Numbered from the stretch's first letter, positions 37,755-45,634 are shown. The stretch: 64,000 nt of DNA from JACVRM01 sp963809765 (GCA_963809765.1 CAWEKT010000003.1:558001-622000); one strand, 5' to 3'. Notes: generated by a model from the sequence alone, not told the origin. Made by a program: numbers and translations.

Positions 37755-38435
37755 ATGCCGCTGCTCCCGCTTCGGGACAACGTCCCCACGCGGCGCTTCC
37801 CGGTCGTCACCGTGGGTCTGATCGCGGCCAACGCGGCCGTCTGGCTCTTCTACCAGGTGCCCGACCTCGACGGCTCCGTCCGCGAGCTGGCCTACCACCC
37901 CTGCGAAGTGGAGAACTCGTGCCCGCAGATCGGCCAGGACTGGTGGATCACGTGGCTCAGCGCCATGTTCATGCACGGCGACTGGGCCCACATCCTCGGC
38001 AACATGCTGTTCCTCTGGATCTTCGGCAACAACGTCGAGGACGCCATGGGCCGCGGACGCTTCCTCGCGTTCTACATCCTCGGGGGCGTCGCCGCGACCG
38101 CCGTCCAGACGGCGGTCACGCTCGGCTACTCCAGCGCGGAGGAGGCCACGATCCCGAACCTGGGCGCGAGCGGCGCCGTGTCGGCGGTGCTCGGCGCCTA
38201 CCTCGTGCTGCTGCCGACCGCGCGGGTGCTGACGCTCTTCGTGTTCATCCCGGTCGAAATCCGCGCCTTCTGGTTCCTCGGCGCGTGGTTCCTGTTCCAG
38301 CTCTGGGCCGGAAACGCCTCGCTCGCCCAGCCCGAGACGGGCGGCGGCGTCGCGTTCTTCGCCCACATCGGGGGCTTCGTCTTCGGGGTGCTCACCGTCA
38401 AGCTCTTCCAGCGGCGCGAGCCGCTCCTCGCGTGA
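37755..38435 (+). CDS. Rhomboid intramembrane serine protease
   Basis: 226 aa, six helices. The catalytic serine is in GASG (S139) and the catalytic histidine in AHIGGF (H204); the L1/TM2 motif MHGDWAHILGN provides H74, H79 and N83. Rhomboids cleave transmembrane segments near the outer membrane face. The gene overlaps the next one (GTGA), coupling it to a soluble mini-zincin. Confidence 0.93.
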   Translation: MPLLPLRDNVPTRRFPVVTVGLIAANAAVWLFYQVPDLDGSVRELAYHPCEVENSCPQIGQDWWITWLSAMFMHGDWAHILGNMLFLWIFGNNVEDAMGRGRFLAFYILGGVAATAVQTAVTLGYSSAEEATIPNLGASGAVSAVLGAYLVLLPTARVLTLFVFIPVEIRAFWFLGAWFLFQLWAGNASLAQPETGGGVAFFAHIGGFVFGVLTVKLFQRREPLLA

Positions 38436-38764
38436 GCGCATCGTTCGAAGAGCAGGTGCGGGCGGCGCTCGACGAGCTGCCCGAGCACCTGGCGCGTGCA
38501 CTGGAGAACGTCGCGGTCATCGTCGAGGACGAGAACCCGGACGACCCCGACCTCTTCGGCCTCTACCACGGTGTGCCGCTCCCCGAGCGCGGCGCGGAGG
38601 CGCCGCTGCAGCCAGACACGATCTCGATCTACCGCATCCCGCTGGAGGCGGAGTTCCCCCACCCGCAGGACCTGCGCGAGGAGATCCGGATCACGGTCCT
38701 GCACGAGCTCGGGCACTACTTCGGCATGGACGAGGACCAGCTCGACGAGCTGGGCTACGCGTGA
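38432..38764 (+). CDS. Minimal zincin metallopeptidase
   Basis: 110 aa. Zinc motif HELGHYFGMD (HExxHxxGxxD) near residues 90-99, preceded by the acidic DENPDDPDLFGLYHGVPLPE segment typical of the small actinobacterial metallopeptidase family. The protein consists essentially of the catalytic domain. It overlaps rhomboid upstream and a 32-aa membrane peptide downstream by four bases each. Substrate unknown. Confidence 0.88.
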   Translation: MSASFEEQVRAALDELPEHLARALENVAVIVEDENPDDPDLFGLYHGVPLPERGAEAPLQPDTISIYRIPLEAEFPHPQDLREEIRITVLHELGHYFGMDEDQLDELGYA

Positions 38765-38859
38765 CCGGCGTGCTGCAGGCGATCGCGATCGCGGCGGGCG
38801 TGCTCGGGCTCGCCGCTCTGGTCGCCTTCGTGTACCTGCTCGTGCGGAGCGAGCAGTAA
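38761..38859 (+). CDS. 32-aa single-helix membrane peptide
   Basis: GTG overlaps the TGA of the zincin gene (GTGA). The peptide is one hydrophobic helix (AIAIAAGVLGLAALVAFVYL) with the end LVRSEQ. The tight overlap with two protease genes suggests it is translated; function unknown. Confidence 0.55.
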   Translation: MTGVLQAIAIAAGVLGLAALVAFVYLLVRSEQ

Positions 38860-38956
38860 AGAGGGGTCTCCCCTGGAGGCCAGTCCAATCACCCTCTTAG
38901 CCGCTCGCTCTCGTCGCGAAGGTCTCAGACTTGCAGGGGAAAGTCAAGATGAGGGG

Positions 38957-38984
38957 TGACCGCGAGCCGTGCGGCCGCGGGGCG
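38957..38984. repeat. Dispersed repeat C, copy 2
   Basis: Matches 25621-25648 with three differences (tgaccgcgagccgtgc...). It lies in the 250-bp gap 38860-39111, which otherwise holds a small agggg/cccct hairpin (38862-38874) and a caaacgtttg palindrome at 39094-39103 just before the next gene. Confidence 0.45.
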
Positions 38985-39111
38985 CCTCAGGGTACGTGCG
39001 GACGCCTCTTCGCGGCCGCAGTTCGGGGCTGGCGACCGGCGCTCGAGCGGCGCTAAGAACGAGTCCGGCGACGCGGGAATTCCCGGCCTGCGTCAAACGT
39101 TTGTCCCAGAT

Positions 39112-39354
39112 GTGAGCACCCTGAAGAGCATCCGTGACCAGATCGAGCTTCTCAGCGAGCGGCGGCGGGAAGTCTTCGAGCAGCTGTCCAACGGCCGCAG
39201 CGTGGAGCTCGTCGAAGAGCTGAAGTCACTGGACGCCCGCATCGCCGCCCTGTGGGACGAGCAACGCGCCGTCCGGGCGCAGCTCCGCTTCGGCGATCGC
39301 AGCAAGATCGTCGCCCGCGCTCGCATGGAAGAGCGTCTGGAGCGAGCCGCCTAA
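39112..39354 (+). CDS. Small coiled-coil protein
   Basis: 80 aa, no cysteines, almost wholly helical with heptads (IRDQIELLSERRREVFEQL, LDARIAALWDEQRAVRAQLR). GTG start 8 bp after the caaacgtttg palindrome. It resembles the downstream 65-aa protein in pattern (charged helix pair), suggesting paralogues. No family recognised. Confidence 0.6.
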   Translation: MSTLKSIRDQIELLSERRREVFEQLSNGRSVELVEELKSLDARIAALWDEQRAVRAQLRFGDRSKIVARARMEERLERAA

Positions 39355-39432
39355 AGAACGCTACGCGCTCACGGGGGAGCCGACGGTTCCCCCGTGAGCT
39401 CCCTCCGCGTTCCCTCGTGGCGCCGGCCTTGC

Positions 39433-39475
39433 AGAGTCTTTACGGCCGCGCACCAGAGTCTTTACGGCTGCGCAC
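39433..39475 (+). repeat. Tandem 22-bp direct repeat
   Basis: agagtctttacggc-y-gcgcac occurs twice, at 39433-39453 and 39455-39475 (one mismatch, period 22 bp), 33 bp before the next small gene. It could be a two-site operator. Confidence 0.6.
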
Positions 39476-39507
39476 GTAAGTCGTGCGCGGTATCGGCGTC
39501 TCAGTAG

Positions 39508-39705
39508 ATGATGGAAGTCCGCGACGAATCACTCTCCCCCGGCGCTTCGGTCGAGTCGCTTCGGCACTCGATCGAGGCGCTCGTCGCGGAGCGCCAGCGG
39601 CTCAGGGCCGAGTCCGCGAGCCCCGCGGTGCTCGAGCGCAACCGCCGCGAGCTCGTTCGCAGCCAGTGTCAGCTCACCGCTGCGCTGCTCTTCGCCCGCG
39701 GCTGA
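39508..39705 (+). CDS. Small coiled-coil protein
   Basis: 65 aa, starts ATG 39508 or 39511. Two amphipathic helices (LRHSIEALVAERQRLRAE and VLERNRRELVRSQCQLTAAL). It may be a diverged paralogue of the 80-aa protein upstream. Preceded by a tandem 22-bp repeat. Convergent with csoR, only 6 bp apart. Confidence 0.55.
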   Translation: MMEVRDESLSPGASVESLRHSIEALVAERQRLRAESASPAVLERNRRELVRSQCQLTAALLFARG

Positions 39706-39711
39706 CGCCGC

Positions 39712-40002
39712 TCAGCGCGTCCGCGCGAAGCGCTGTACGGCAGCGAGAAGCTCCTCGCTCTTCTGTGCCGCCGCATCCGCGTCGCCCGAGGCGAGCGCAT
39801 CTGCGACGCAATGGCGCACGTGGTCGTCGAGGAGCTTGACCGAGACGCTCTCCAGCGCAGTGCTGACCGCCGCGATCTGGGTGAGGACGTCGATGCAGTA
39901 GCGCTCCTCCTCGACCATGCGCTCGAGGCCGCGCACCTGCCCCTCGATCCGCCGCAGGCGCTTGACCAGTGCGTCCTTGTCCGAGACGTAGCCGTGCGTC
40001 AT
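39712..40002 (-). CDS. csoR: CsoR-family copper-sensing repressor
   Basis: 96 aa. The metal ligands C36, H61 and C65 (YCIDVLTQ and HVRHC) are in the exact spacing of Cu(I)-sensing CsoR. An all-helical DNA-binding repressor that releases when Cu(I) binds. Third gene of copZ-copA-csoR (all overlap by 4 bp); a CsoR box lies upstream of copZ, so it controls its own operon. Confidence 0.95.
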   Translation of the reverse strand: MTHGYVSDKDALVKRLRRIEGQVRGLERMVEEERYCIDVLTQIAAVSTALESVSVKLLDDHVRHCVADALASGDADAAAQKSEELLAAVQRFARTR

Positions 40003-42227
40003 GCGGGCTCTCCCTCCAGCCTGGGCGCCCAGCCCGACCCATCCACGCTCGCCGCCTCGCGACGGCTGTGGAAGCGGCGGAGCCGCAGCGAGTTGGTGAC
40101 GACGAAGACGCTCGAGAAGGCCATCGCAGCAGCGGCCACGATCGGGTTCAGCAGGCCGGCGACGGCGAGCGGGATGGCGGCGACGTTGTAGGCGAAAGCC
40201 CAGAAGAGGTTGCCCTTGATCGTGCGAAGCGTCCGGCGGGCGAGGCGGATGGCGTCGCCGGCCGCGCGCAGGTCGCCCGAGACGAGCGTGAGATCCGATG
40301 CTTCGATGGCGACGTCGGTGCCGGTGCCGAGGGCGAGCCCCAGGTCAGCCTGGGCGAGCGCGGGCGCGTCGTTGACGCCGTCGCCCACCATGGCGACGAC
40401 CTCGCCCGCCTCCTGGAGACGCCGCACCTCCGCCACCTTGTCCTCGGGCAGCACGTTCGCCAGGACACGGTCGATGCCGACGGCGTCTGCGACGGCCCGG
40501 GCCGTGCGCTCGTTGTCGCCCGTGAGCAGCACGGGTGCCAGCTGGAGCCGCTTCAGCTCGGCCACCCCCTCCGCGCTGGTGGGCTTGACCCGGTCGGCGA
40601 CGGCCAGCAGGCCGAGCACCGCGCGGTCGGCCGCGACGGCGACGACGGTCTGGCCGTCCCGCTCCGCGACTTCGCGCGCCCGCTCGAGCTCCGCCGGGAG
40701 CTCGAGTCCCGAGTCGGCGAGGTAGGCCGGTCGGCCGACCATGACTGCATGTCCGGCCACGACCGCCTCGACTCCGAGACCTGCCCGGTTGCGAAAGCTC
40801 TCGACCGGCGGCAGCTCACCGAGCTCGCTCCGCGCGCGGTCGGCGATCGCCCGCGCGATCGGATGCTCGCTGGCGTCCTCGGCGGCACCGGCGAGCCGGA
40901 GCAGCCGCTCCCGGTCGACGCCCGACGCAGGAATCGCGTCGGTGACGCGCATCCTTGCCTCGGTGACCGTGCCGGTCTTGTCGAGGACGACGGTGGTGAT
41001 CCGGCGAGTGCGCTCGAGCACTTCCGGCCCCTTGATCACGATCCCGAGCTGGGCACCGCGGCCGGTGCCGACCATGAGCGCCGTCGGCGTCGCCAGGCCG
41101 AGCGCGCAGGGGCACGCGATGATGAGAACGGCAACGGCAGCAGTGAACGCCTCCGCCTCGTCGCCGGTGAGCACGAGCCAGCCGACCAGCGTCAGCGCGG
41201 CGATCGCGAGCACGATCGGGACGAAGACGGCGGAGACGCGATCGGCGAGCCGCTGGATCGGAGCCTTGCCGGACTGGGCTTCCTCGACGAGGCGGGCGAT
41301 CTGGGCCAGCGCCGTCTCGGAGCCGACCCGCGTCGCGCGGACGACCAGGCGTCCGTGCGTGTTGAGGGTTGCCCCCGCGAGAGCATCTCCCGGCCCCACG
41401 TCGACCGGAACCGGCTCGCCGGTCAGCATCGACTGGTCGACGGCCGAGCTGCCCTCCTCGACCACGCCGTCGGTCGCCACCTTCTCGCCGGGGCGAACGA
41501 CGAACAGGTCGCCGGGCCGCAGCACATCGAGCGGCACGACCACCTCGCCGCCCTCGCGAAGCACTCGCACCTCCTTCGCGCCCAGCTCGAGCAATGCGCG
41601 GATGGCGGCGCCCGACCGGTGCTTCGCGCGCGCCTCGAAGTAGCGGCCCAACAGGATCAGGGTGGTGATGACCGCGCCGACCTCGAAGTACAGCTCGGCG
41701 TCGTCGAGCGCCAGGAGCGCGACGAGCGACCACGCCCAGGCGGCGAGCGTGCCGATGGAGACGAGCGTGTCCATGCTCGCGCTCAGGTGGCGTGCGTTGA
41801 GCCAGGCAGCGCGGTGGAAGCCGAACCCGGCCCAGAGCACGACCGGCGTCGAGAGCGCGAGGGCGACCCACTCCCAGCCTTCGAATTGCAGCGGCGGGAC
41901 CATGGCCAGTACGACGAGGGGCGTGGTCAGGACTGCGGAGGCGACCACCCGGTCGCGCAGCCGCCGCACGCGCTCCTGCTGCTCGACGGCCCGCCTGGCC
42001 ACGCTCGCGCGGTAGCCCGCCGCCGCGACAGTGCGCAGGAGCTGATCGACCTCTACCCGGTCGGGGTCGAAGGTGACCGCCGCCTGCTCGGTCGCGTAGT
42101 TGACGCTCGCCTCGACACCCTCGAGCTTGTTCAGCTTCCGCTCGATCCGGGTCGCGCAGGCCGCGCAGGTCATGCCCTCGAGCGAGAGCTGGACCCGGCC
42201 GGCCGGCTGCTCGACCGTCGTGCTCAC
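39999..42227 (-). CDS. copA: Copper-exporting P1B-type ATPase
   Basis: 742 aa. One N-terminal heavy-metal domain with C21-A-A-C24, the transmembrane metal site CPC at 372-374 (IACPCALGLATP), the phosphorylated D416 in DKTGT, SEHPIARAI, and GDGVNDAPAL. This pattern is Cu(I)-type (P1B-1) and exports Cu(I) from the cytosol. It overlaps copZ upstream and csoR downstream by four bases. Confidence 0.95.
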   Translation of the reverse strand: MSTTVEQPAGRVQLSLEGMTCAACATRIERKLNKLEGVEASVNYATEQAAVTFDPDRVEVDQLLRTVAAAGYRASVARRAVEQQERVRRLRDRVVASAVLTTPLVVLAMVPPLQFEGWEWVALALSTPVVLWAGFGFHRAAWLNARHLSASMDTLVSIGTLAAWAWSLVALLALDDAELYFEVGAVITTLILLGRYFEARAKHRSGAAIRALLELGAKEVRVLREGGEVVVPLDVLRPGDLFVVRPGEKVATDGVVEEGSSAVDQSMLTGEPVPVDVGPGDALAGATLNTHGRLVVRATRVGSETALAQIARLVEEAQSGKAPIQRLADRVSAVFVPIVLAIAALTLVGWLVLTGDEAEAFTAAVAVLIIACPCALGLATPTALMVGTGRGAQLGIVIKGPEVLERTRRITTVVLDKTGTVTEARMRVTDAIPASGVDRERLLRLAGAAEDASEHPIARAIADRARSELGELPPVESFRNRAGLGVEAVVAGHAVMVGRPAYLADSGLELPAELERAREVAERDGQTVVAVAADRAVLGLLAVADRVKPTSAEGVAELKRLQLAPVLLTGDNERTARAVADAVGIDRVLANVLPEDKVAEVRRLQEAGEVVAMVGDGVNDAPALAQADLGLALGTGTDVAIEASDLTLVSGDLRAAGDAIRLARRTLRTIKGNLFWAFAYNVAAIPLAVAGLLNPIVAAAAMAFSSVFVVTNSLRLRRFHSRREAASVDGSGWAPRLEGEPA

Positions 42228-42427
42228 GCGGCCGCGTACCCCGCCTCGGCGATCGCGGCCCGCAGCAGCTCGTCCGAAAGCTCGGTGCCGTGAATGGTCA
42301 CGACCTTCGTGTCGATATCCACGTCGACCTCGTCGACACCCGCGACCTCCGACACCTCTTCGCGAATCGACATGCCGCAGTGCGCGCAGTGGATCCCTGG
42401 AACGGTGTACGTGACGGTCTCGCTCAT
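42224..42427 (-). CDS. copZ: CopZ-like copper chaperone
   Basis: 67 aa, a single heavy-metal-associated domain with the CxxC motif in GIHCAHCGMSI. It passes Cu(I) to CopA, and its first position in the operon means it is made together with it. A GAGGCC site precedes the ATG. Typical length. Confidence 0.92.
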   Translation of the reverse strand: MSETVTYTVPGIHCAHCGMSIREEVSEVAGVDEVDVDIDTKVVTIHGTELSDELLRAAIAEAGYAAA

Positions 42428-42456
42428 TCGGCCTCCTCGCAGATGGAGGTCACAGC

Positions 42457-42473
42457 ATACCCCGTGGGGGTAC
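42457..42473 (-). promoter_or_regulatory. CsoR operator box
   Basis: atacccc-gtg-ggggtac, a perfect tacccc/ggggta inverted repeat 30 bp before copZ. It matches the pseudo-palindromic GC-rich CsoR boxes known from actinobacteria. Confidence 0.8.
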
Positions 42474-42509
42474 CGGTTCTTGGCCGGGCTGACAGGCCGC
42501 CGGGACGCC

Positions 42510-42515
42510 TACACT
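42510..42515 (+). promoter_or_regulatory. -10 element of the tRNA gene
   Basis: TACACT ends 9 nt before the mature 5' end of tRNA-Ala. Confidence 0.5.
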
Positions 42516-42524
42516 TCAGGTTTC

Positions 42525-42597
42525 GGGGCGTTAGCTCAGTTGGGAGAGCGTCGGCTTTGCAAGCCGAAGGTCGCCGGTTCGATCCCGGCACGCTCCA
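42525..42597 (+). tRNA. tRNA-Ala (anticodon TGC)
   Basis: 73 nt. Acceptor ggggcgt/acgctcc with the G3-T70 wobble pair that marks alanine identity; D-arm tagctcagttgggagagc; anticodon stem tcggc/gccga with loop tttgcaa, anticodon at 42558-42560; T-arm ccggttcgatcccgg. CCA is not encoded (the bases after the discriminator are cta). Standard structure. Confidence 0.97.
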
Positions 42598-42649
42598 CTA
42601 GGGCAAACCGTGTTCAGGCGCGGCTGAGCACCCCCGGCGCCGAACCTCC

Positions 42650-43363
42650 TTACTTGGCCGGCGCGCCCTCTACTCGGTCGTAGAGAGACTTCGCGACCTG
42701 CTCGAGCTGCGCCTCGCTCACCGACCCCGGCGGGCCGAACGCCTCGACCATGTATGCGAAGTCCCCATCGACGAATCCCACGAGGTACGAGTCCCGGGGA
42801 ACTTCGTCCTCGTTGCCGAGCTTCTCGATCCGCTCCTTCGAGGCAAACCTCCGCACCGTGCGTGCGTCCGGGATGCCATCGACTTCGAACTCGCTGACCT
42901 GGGCGGCACACGAGCCGGGGCACGGTCGGCGGGCGTCGTCAATCAGAAAGTCGACCACCTCGTTGGCTCCGTCCTCGGAGCCGAGCTCTGCAACGAAGAA
43001 CCCCAGGTGAGGCCTCTCTCCGGAGTGCGGCCCGCCCGGTTCGGCGGGGCGAAAGACCACCTCGTGGATGCCCGACACGAACCCCGCTTGCTCGAACAGG
43101 TTCTCGATCTCCGTTGGGCTCGCCTGCACTTGCTCGAGGTCGCTTACAACGTCGCTGACGCTGCTCGCCTGTCCGCCGACCTCAACCGGATCCGGCTCGT
43201 ATCCAGGCGTGTCCGCCGCGGCCGGGACCCGCTGCTGAATCGTCAGCGGCTCGGCATCGTCGCCACCGCAACCGGCCGCACCGACTGCGACGAGGAGAAC
43301 GATCAAGAGGGCACGTGACCTCACCAGCGAGAAAGTATCCCCTTTCCCGTGCCTCGTGCTCAC
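42650..43363 (-). CDS. Lipoprotein of unknown function
   Basis: 237 aa. N-terminal signal with a lipobox (LLVAVGAAGCGG, lipidated Cys near 32). The mature part has two further cysteines (RPCPGSCAAQ) and no recognised domain. The start ATG overlaps the stop of the upstream PIN-domain gene (ATGA); an internal GTG (VRSRALLIVLL) would give a more compact signal peptide and may be the true start. Confidence 0.75.
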   Translation of the reverse strand: MSTRHGKGDTFSLVRSRALLIVLLVAVGAAGCGGDDAEPLTIQQRVPAAADTPGYEPDPVEVGGQASSVSDVVSDLEQVQASPTEIENLFEQAGFVSGIHEVVFRPAEPGGPHSGERPHLGFFVAELGSEDGANEVVDFLIDDARRPCPGSCAAQVSEFEVDGIPDARTVRRFASKERIEKLGNEDEVPRDSYLVGFVDGDFAYMVEAFGPPGSVSEAQLEQVAKSLYDRVEGAPAK

Positions 43364-43761
43364 GCCGACCGCAGTGCGTCGATCGTCGCCGTCGGGACGG
43401 CTCCATCGATCCGACGAACGAGGTCGGTGTCGGTCGTCACGAAGGCGTCTGCCTGCAGCTTCGTCAGGGCGAGGTACTCGGCGTCGTAGGTCTTCGCCCA
43501 GTCGAGGCGGTCGGCGAACTGCCAGGCGACCCGCCGGAGGACGGCGTCGCCGAGCAGGCGGATGGACAGCTTCTGGACGCGCTCGAGCACCTCACGGGCC
43601 TCGTCCTCCGTCAGCTCGCCGCGGTGCACGGCCTCGTGCATGGCCGACAGCGTCTGAGAGCGGAGCAGCGTCGGGGCGAGCAGCTCGTGCTCGGGGGCGA
43701 CCTCGATCTGCTCCCGGGCCAGGTGCAGGACTGCGCCACAGTCGACCACGAACCTCGTCAT
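43360..43761 (-). CDS. PIN-domain protein (VapC-like)
   Basis: 133 aa. PIN fold with acidic residues at VVDCGAV (D7), the mid-region EDEAREVL and YDAEYLAL, and the C-terminal FVTTDTDLVRRI. These are Mg-dependent endoribonucleases, often toxins. No antitoxin gene of the expected kind lies upstream, so it may be solitary. Remnants of a second copy of its 5' end lie at 43806-43900. Confidence 0.82.
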   Translation of the reverse strand: MTRFVVDCGAVLHLAREQIEVAPEHELLAPTLLRSQTLSAMHEAVHRGELTEDEAREVLERVQKLSIRLLGDAVLRRVAWQFADRLDWAKTYDAEYLALTKLQADAFVTTDTDLVRRIDGAVPTATIDALRSA

Positions 43762-43805
43762 GAGGCGCGCAGGCTACTCGGCTGCGCGACCGGGTGGCCT
43801 CAGCT

Positions 43806-43900
43806 GAGCAGCTCGTGTCCGGGACGACCTGGATCTGCTCCCGGCATGGAGAACTGCGCCACAGGTGAGCACGACCTCCCATCAGGCGCGCAGGCTACTG
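43806..43900 (-). pseudogene. Remnant duplicate of the PIN gene 5' end
   Basis: About 95 bp resemble 43678-43777 (shared blocks gagcagctcgtg, ggatctgctcccgg, ctgcgccaca, ggcgcgcaggctact), in the same orientation, with several indels and no open frame. It is a degraded tandem copy of the PIN gene start and its upstream flank. Confidence 0.55.
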
Positions 43901-44139
43901 CCGCCCGGGCAGGCCCACAGCCCGGGAGCGCGCCGCCTTCCACGCCGATACTCGTCGGGCAGGCAGCGGGCGCACGGCCGGTAGCCGGCGGCGACGGCCG
44001 TCGCCTCGTCGGCGAAGAAGACACGATGGCGCACGTAGTGGCCCTTCTCGATCCAGCGCCTCGCGCCGGCGCAGTCGAGCCGACCGTAGATCTTGTTGCG
44101 ACGGTGCCCGCCGATCGTGCCGGGCACGGGCGAGAGCAC
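43882..44139 (-). CDS. Ada-like metal-binding domain protein
   Basis: 85 aa or slightly longer. Similar to the N-terminal Zn/methyl-phosphotriester domain of Ada: HRRNKIYGRLDCAGARRW, HRVFFADEATAVAAGYRPCA, then RC. The cysteines of DCAGA and PCARC may bind metal. Stand-alone versions are common in actinobacteria and of unknown role. Homology (QRKLYRLVGPDGSE) continues in frame upstream to about 44190 without a clear start codon, so the start is uncertain. Confidence 0.7.
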   Translation of the reverse strand: MLSPVPGTIGGHRRNKIYGRLDCAGARRWIEKGHYVRHRVFFADEATAVAAGYRPCARCLPDEYRRGRRRAPGLWACPGGSSLRA

Positions 44140-44239
44140 CTCGCTGCCGTCCGGGCCGACCAGCCGGTAGAGCTTGCGCTGCCGCCACGTCAGCTGAATC
44201 GCCCGGAACCGGAGCGCTGTGAGACGCGCGGCGGATGGG

Positions 44240-44260
44240 TTAGTGGCTGTCAGCCACTAA
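44240..44260. repeat. Palindromic repeat, copy 5
   Basis: ttagtggctg-t-cagccactaa, identical to copy 3 except for the central base. Confidence 0.85.
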
Positions 44261-44288
44261 CTCGGCCGAACCGCCGCCTGTCGCGAAG

Positions 44289-44313
44289 AGCTAGTGGCTG
44301 TCAGCCACTAGCT
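44289..44313. repeat. Palindromic repeat, copy 6
   Basis: agctagtggctg-t-cagccactagct, a perfect 12-bp stem, 30 bp from the stop of the next minus-strand gene. Confidence 0.85.
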
Positions 44314-44342
44314 CTCGTTCGGTGCGTGTCGGTGGGTCGCGG

Positions 44343-44666
44343 CTACCCGGTCTCGGTGCCGACCGGTTCTGCGACCTGGTAGAGGACGATCTCGTAGCGG
44401 TTGACCATCGGCTCTGTCTCCGCCTTCATCGCCTCGGCCGCACGCCGGCGCAGCTCGCCGCTGAGCTCGTCGCTCTGGTCCATCGTCTCGGCGTCGTCCC
44501 ACAGCGAGATCGTGATCCCCGTGTTGGCGTTGCGGTCGACGAGGCCGATGATGCCGCGGAAACCCTCCACCTCGTCGAGCAGCGGCAGGACGTCCTTGCG
44601 CACCTGCTCGATGCCCTCGTCCATCCGTTCCCGAGGGCTGTGGATCGTCGTCATGCGTGCGTACAC
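44343..44666 (-). CDS. Small monooxygenase-like (ABM/dimeric alpha-beta barrel) protein
   Basis: 107 aa. Two beta-alpha-beta halves (YARMTTIH...IEQVRKDVLPLLDEVEGFRG and GITISLWDDAETMDQSDELS) as in antibiotic-biosynthesis-monooxygenase-like proteins. GTG start with GGAGG six bases upstream. Substrate unknown. Confidence 0.65.
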   Translation of the reverse strand: MYARMTTIHSPRERMDEGIEQVRKDVLPLLDEVEGFRGIIGLVDRNANTGITISLWDDAETMDQSDELSGELRRRAAEAMKAETEPMVNRYEIVLYQVAEPVGTETG

Positions 44667-44790
44667 GTAAGCCTCCTCACTCTGTCCAGCGGGGGACGGC
44701 CGGGGAGCCGTCGTCCATCGCCAGGTTTCATGCCCGCGCCGGGCACGACCTACACCTGCCGCGTCGCCTCGAACGGCCTCGGGTCAGTCC

Positions 44791-44817
44791 CCGTGCGGCG
44801 ACGTCGTCGCCACACGG
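44791..44817 (-). terminator. Terminator-like hairpin after the CAP gene
   Basis: ccgtg-c-ggcgac / gtcgcc-a-cacgg, a 12-bp stem with one mismatch and a 3-nt loop, 44 bp after the stop of the leftward CAP-domain gene. The rest of the 190-bp gap shows nothing else. Confidence 0.55.
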
Positions 44818-44860
44818 CGACCGACCCGTCATCTCTCTCCGCCCGCGGCACGGCTTGCGG

Positions 44861-45463
44861 TTAGCCGCGATGGCCGAAGTCGGCGGTGACGATCGCCACC
44901 GTCTCGCCCGCGTAGACGCCGGGCGCGTTGTGGACGCGCACGACGCCGAAACCGACGTCCCGCCAGTGGTTCCCGAGCACGATCTGGCGGTGACCGGGAC
45001 TCTCCAGCCACCGCCGCAGCACCGTGGCTGCGGGGACGTTCGGCCCCCCGCGCAGCAGGTTCTCGCCCACGACGTAGAACTGCCAGCCGGGCGGCCGCCG
45101 GTAGAAGCGCTCGACCCGCTCGCGGAAGCTCGCGCCGTTCAGGGAGGTGTGGCTGAAGAAGCCCTTCGTCCCCATCATCAGCGAGTGATGGACGGCTGCT
45201 CGGCTGAGCGCGGACGAGGCCCGAAGGGGACGCAGTCCGGCGCGGCGCCGCAGCGCGTTCACCTCGCGGTAGAGGTCGGACTCGAGGTCGTTCCCCGCAA
45301 CGACGACGGTGGCGCTCTGACCGGTGGCGCCCTGACCCCCACTCGGCGGCCAGTCACCCCGCGCGACGGCGTCCGCGGACACCGCGAGCACACCGGTCGC
45401 GAGAAGCACAACGGCCACGATGGCCCGCGCCAACGGTTGGCTTCGCCACAGTTCCAGAAGCAA
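44861..45463 (-). CDS. Secreted CAP (SCP/PR1) domain protein
   Basis: About 200 aa from a TTG at 45463; the start is uncertain because the open frame runs to 45625. Hydrophobic segment ARAIVAVVLLATGVLAVSADA acts as signal/anchor. CAP domain with LYREVNALRRRAGLRPLR, SALSRAAVHHSLMM, FSHTSLNG, GENLLRGG and LESPGHRQIVLGNHWRDVG, including the two conserved His and Glu. The role of bacterial CAP proteins is largely unknown. A TTGACA hexamer on the minus strand just upstream may be a -35. Confidence 0.82.
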   Translation of the reverse strand: MLLELWRSQPLARAIVAVVLLATGVLAVSADAVARGDWPPSGGQGATGQSATVVVAGNDLESDLYREVNALRRRAGLRPLRASSALSRAAVHHSLMMGTKGFFSHTSLNGASFRERVERFYRRPPGWQFYVVGENLLRGGPNVPAATVLRRWLESPGHRQIVLGNHWRDVGFGVVRVHNAPGVYAGETVAIVTADFGHRG

Positions 45464-45634
45464 GAAAAGGCCCCGATCGACGGTGGGGGGCGCACACCCT
45501 GTCAAAGGTCCGCGAGCCCCTGCAACCGGGAACCGACGAATGTCCGCAAAGAGCGAAGAAATGGGCCGCCTGGACCCTCGATGTGGGCCGTCCGGCCCAT
45601 TGTCGAAGCCCCGTCTGGACCGCATGTTCAGCGC

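Noticed and set aside
39969..42293. 774-aa plus-strand open frame antisense to copA
   Set aside because: Shadow frame: no recognisable motif, while the opposite strand encodes a complete copper ATPase.
43360..43761. Complete VapBC toxin-antitoxin pair
   Set aside because: The PIN gene is clear, but no antitoxin-like ORF is found upstream; only a decayed copy of the PIN gene start is present.
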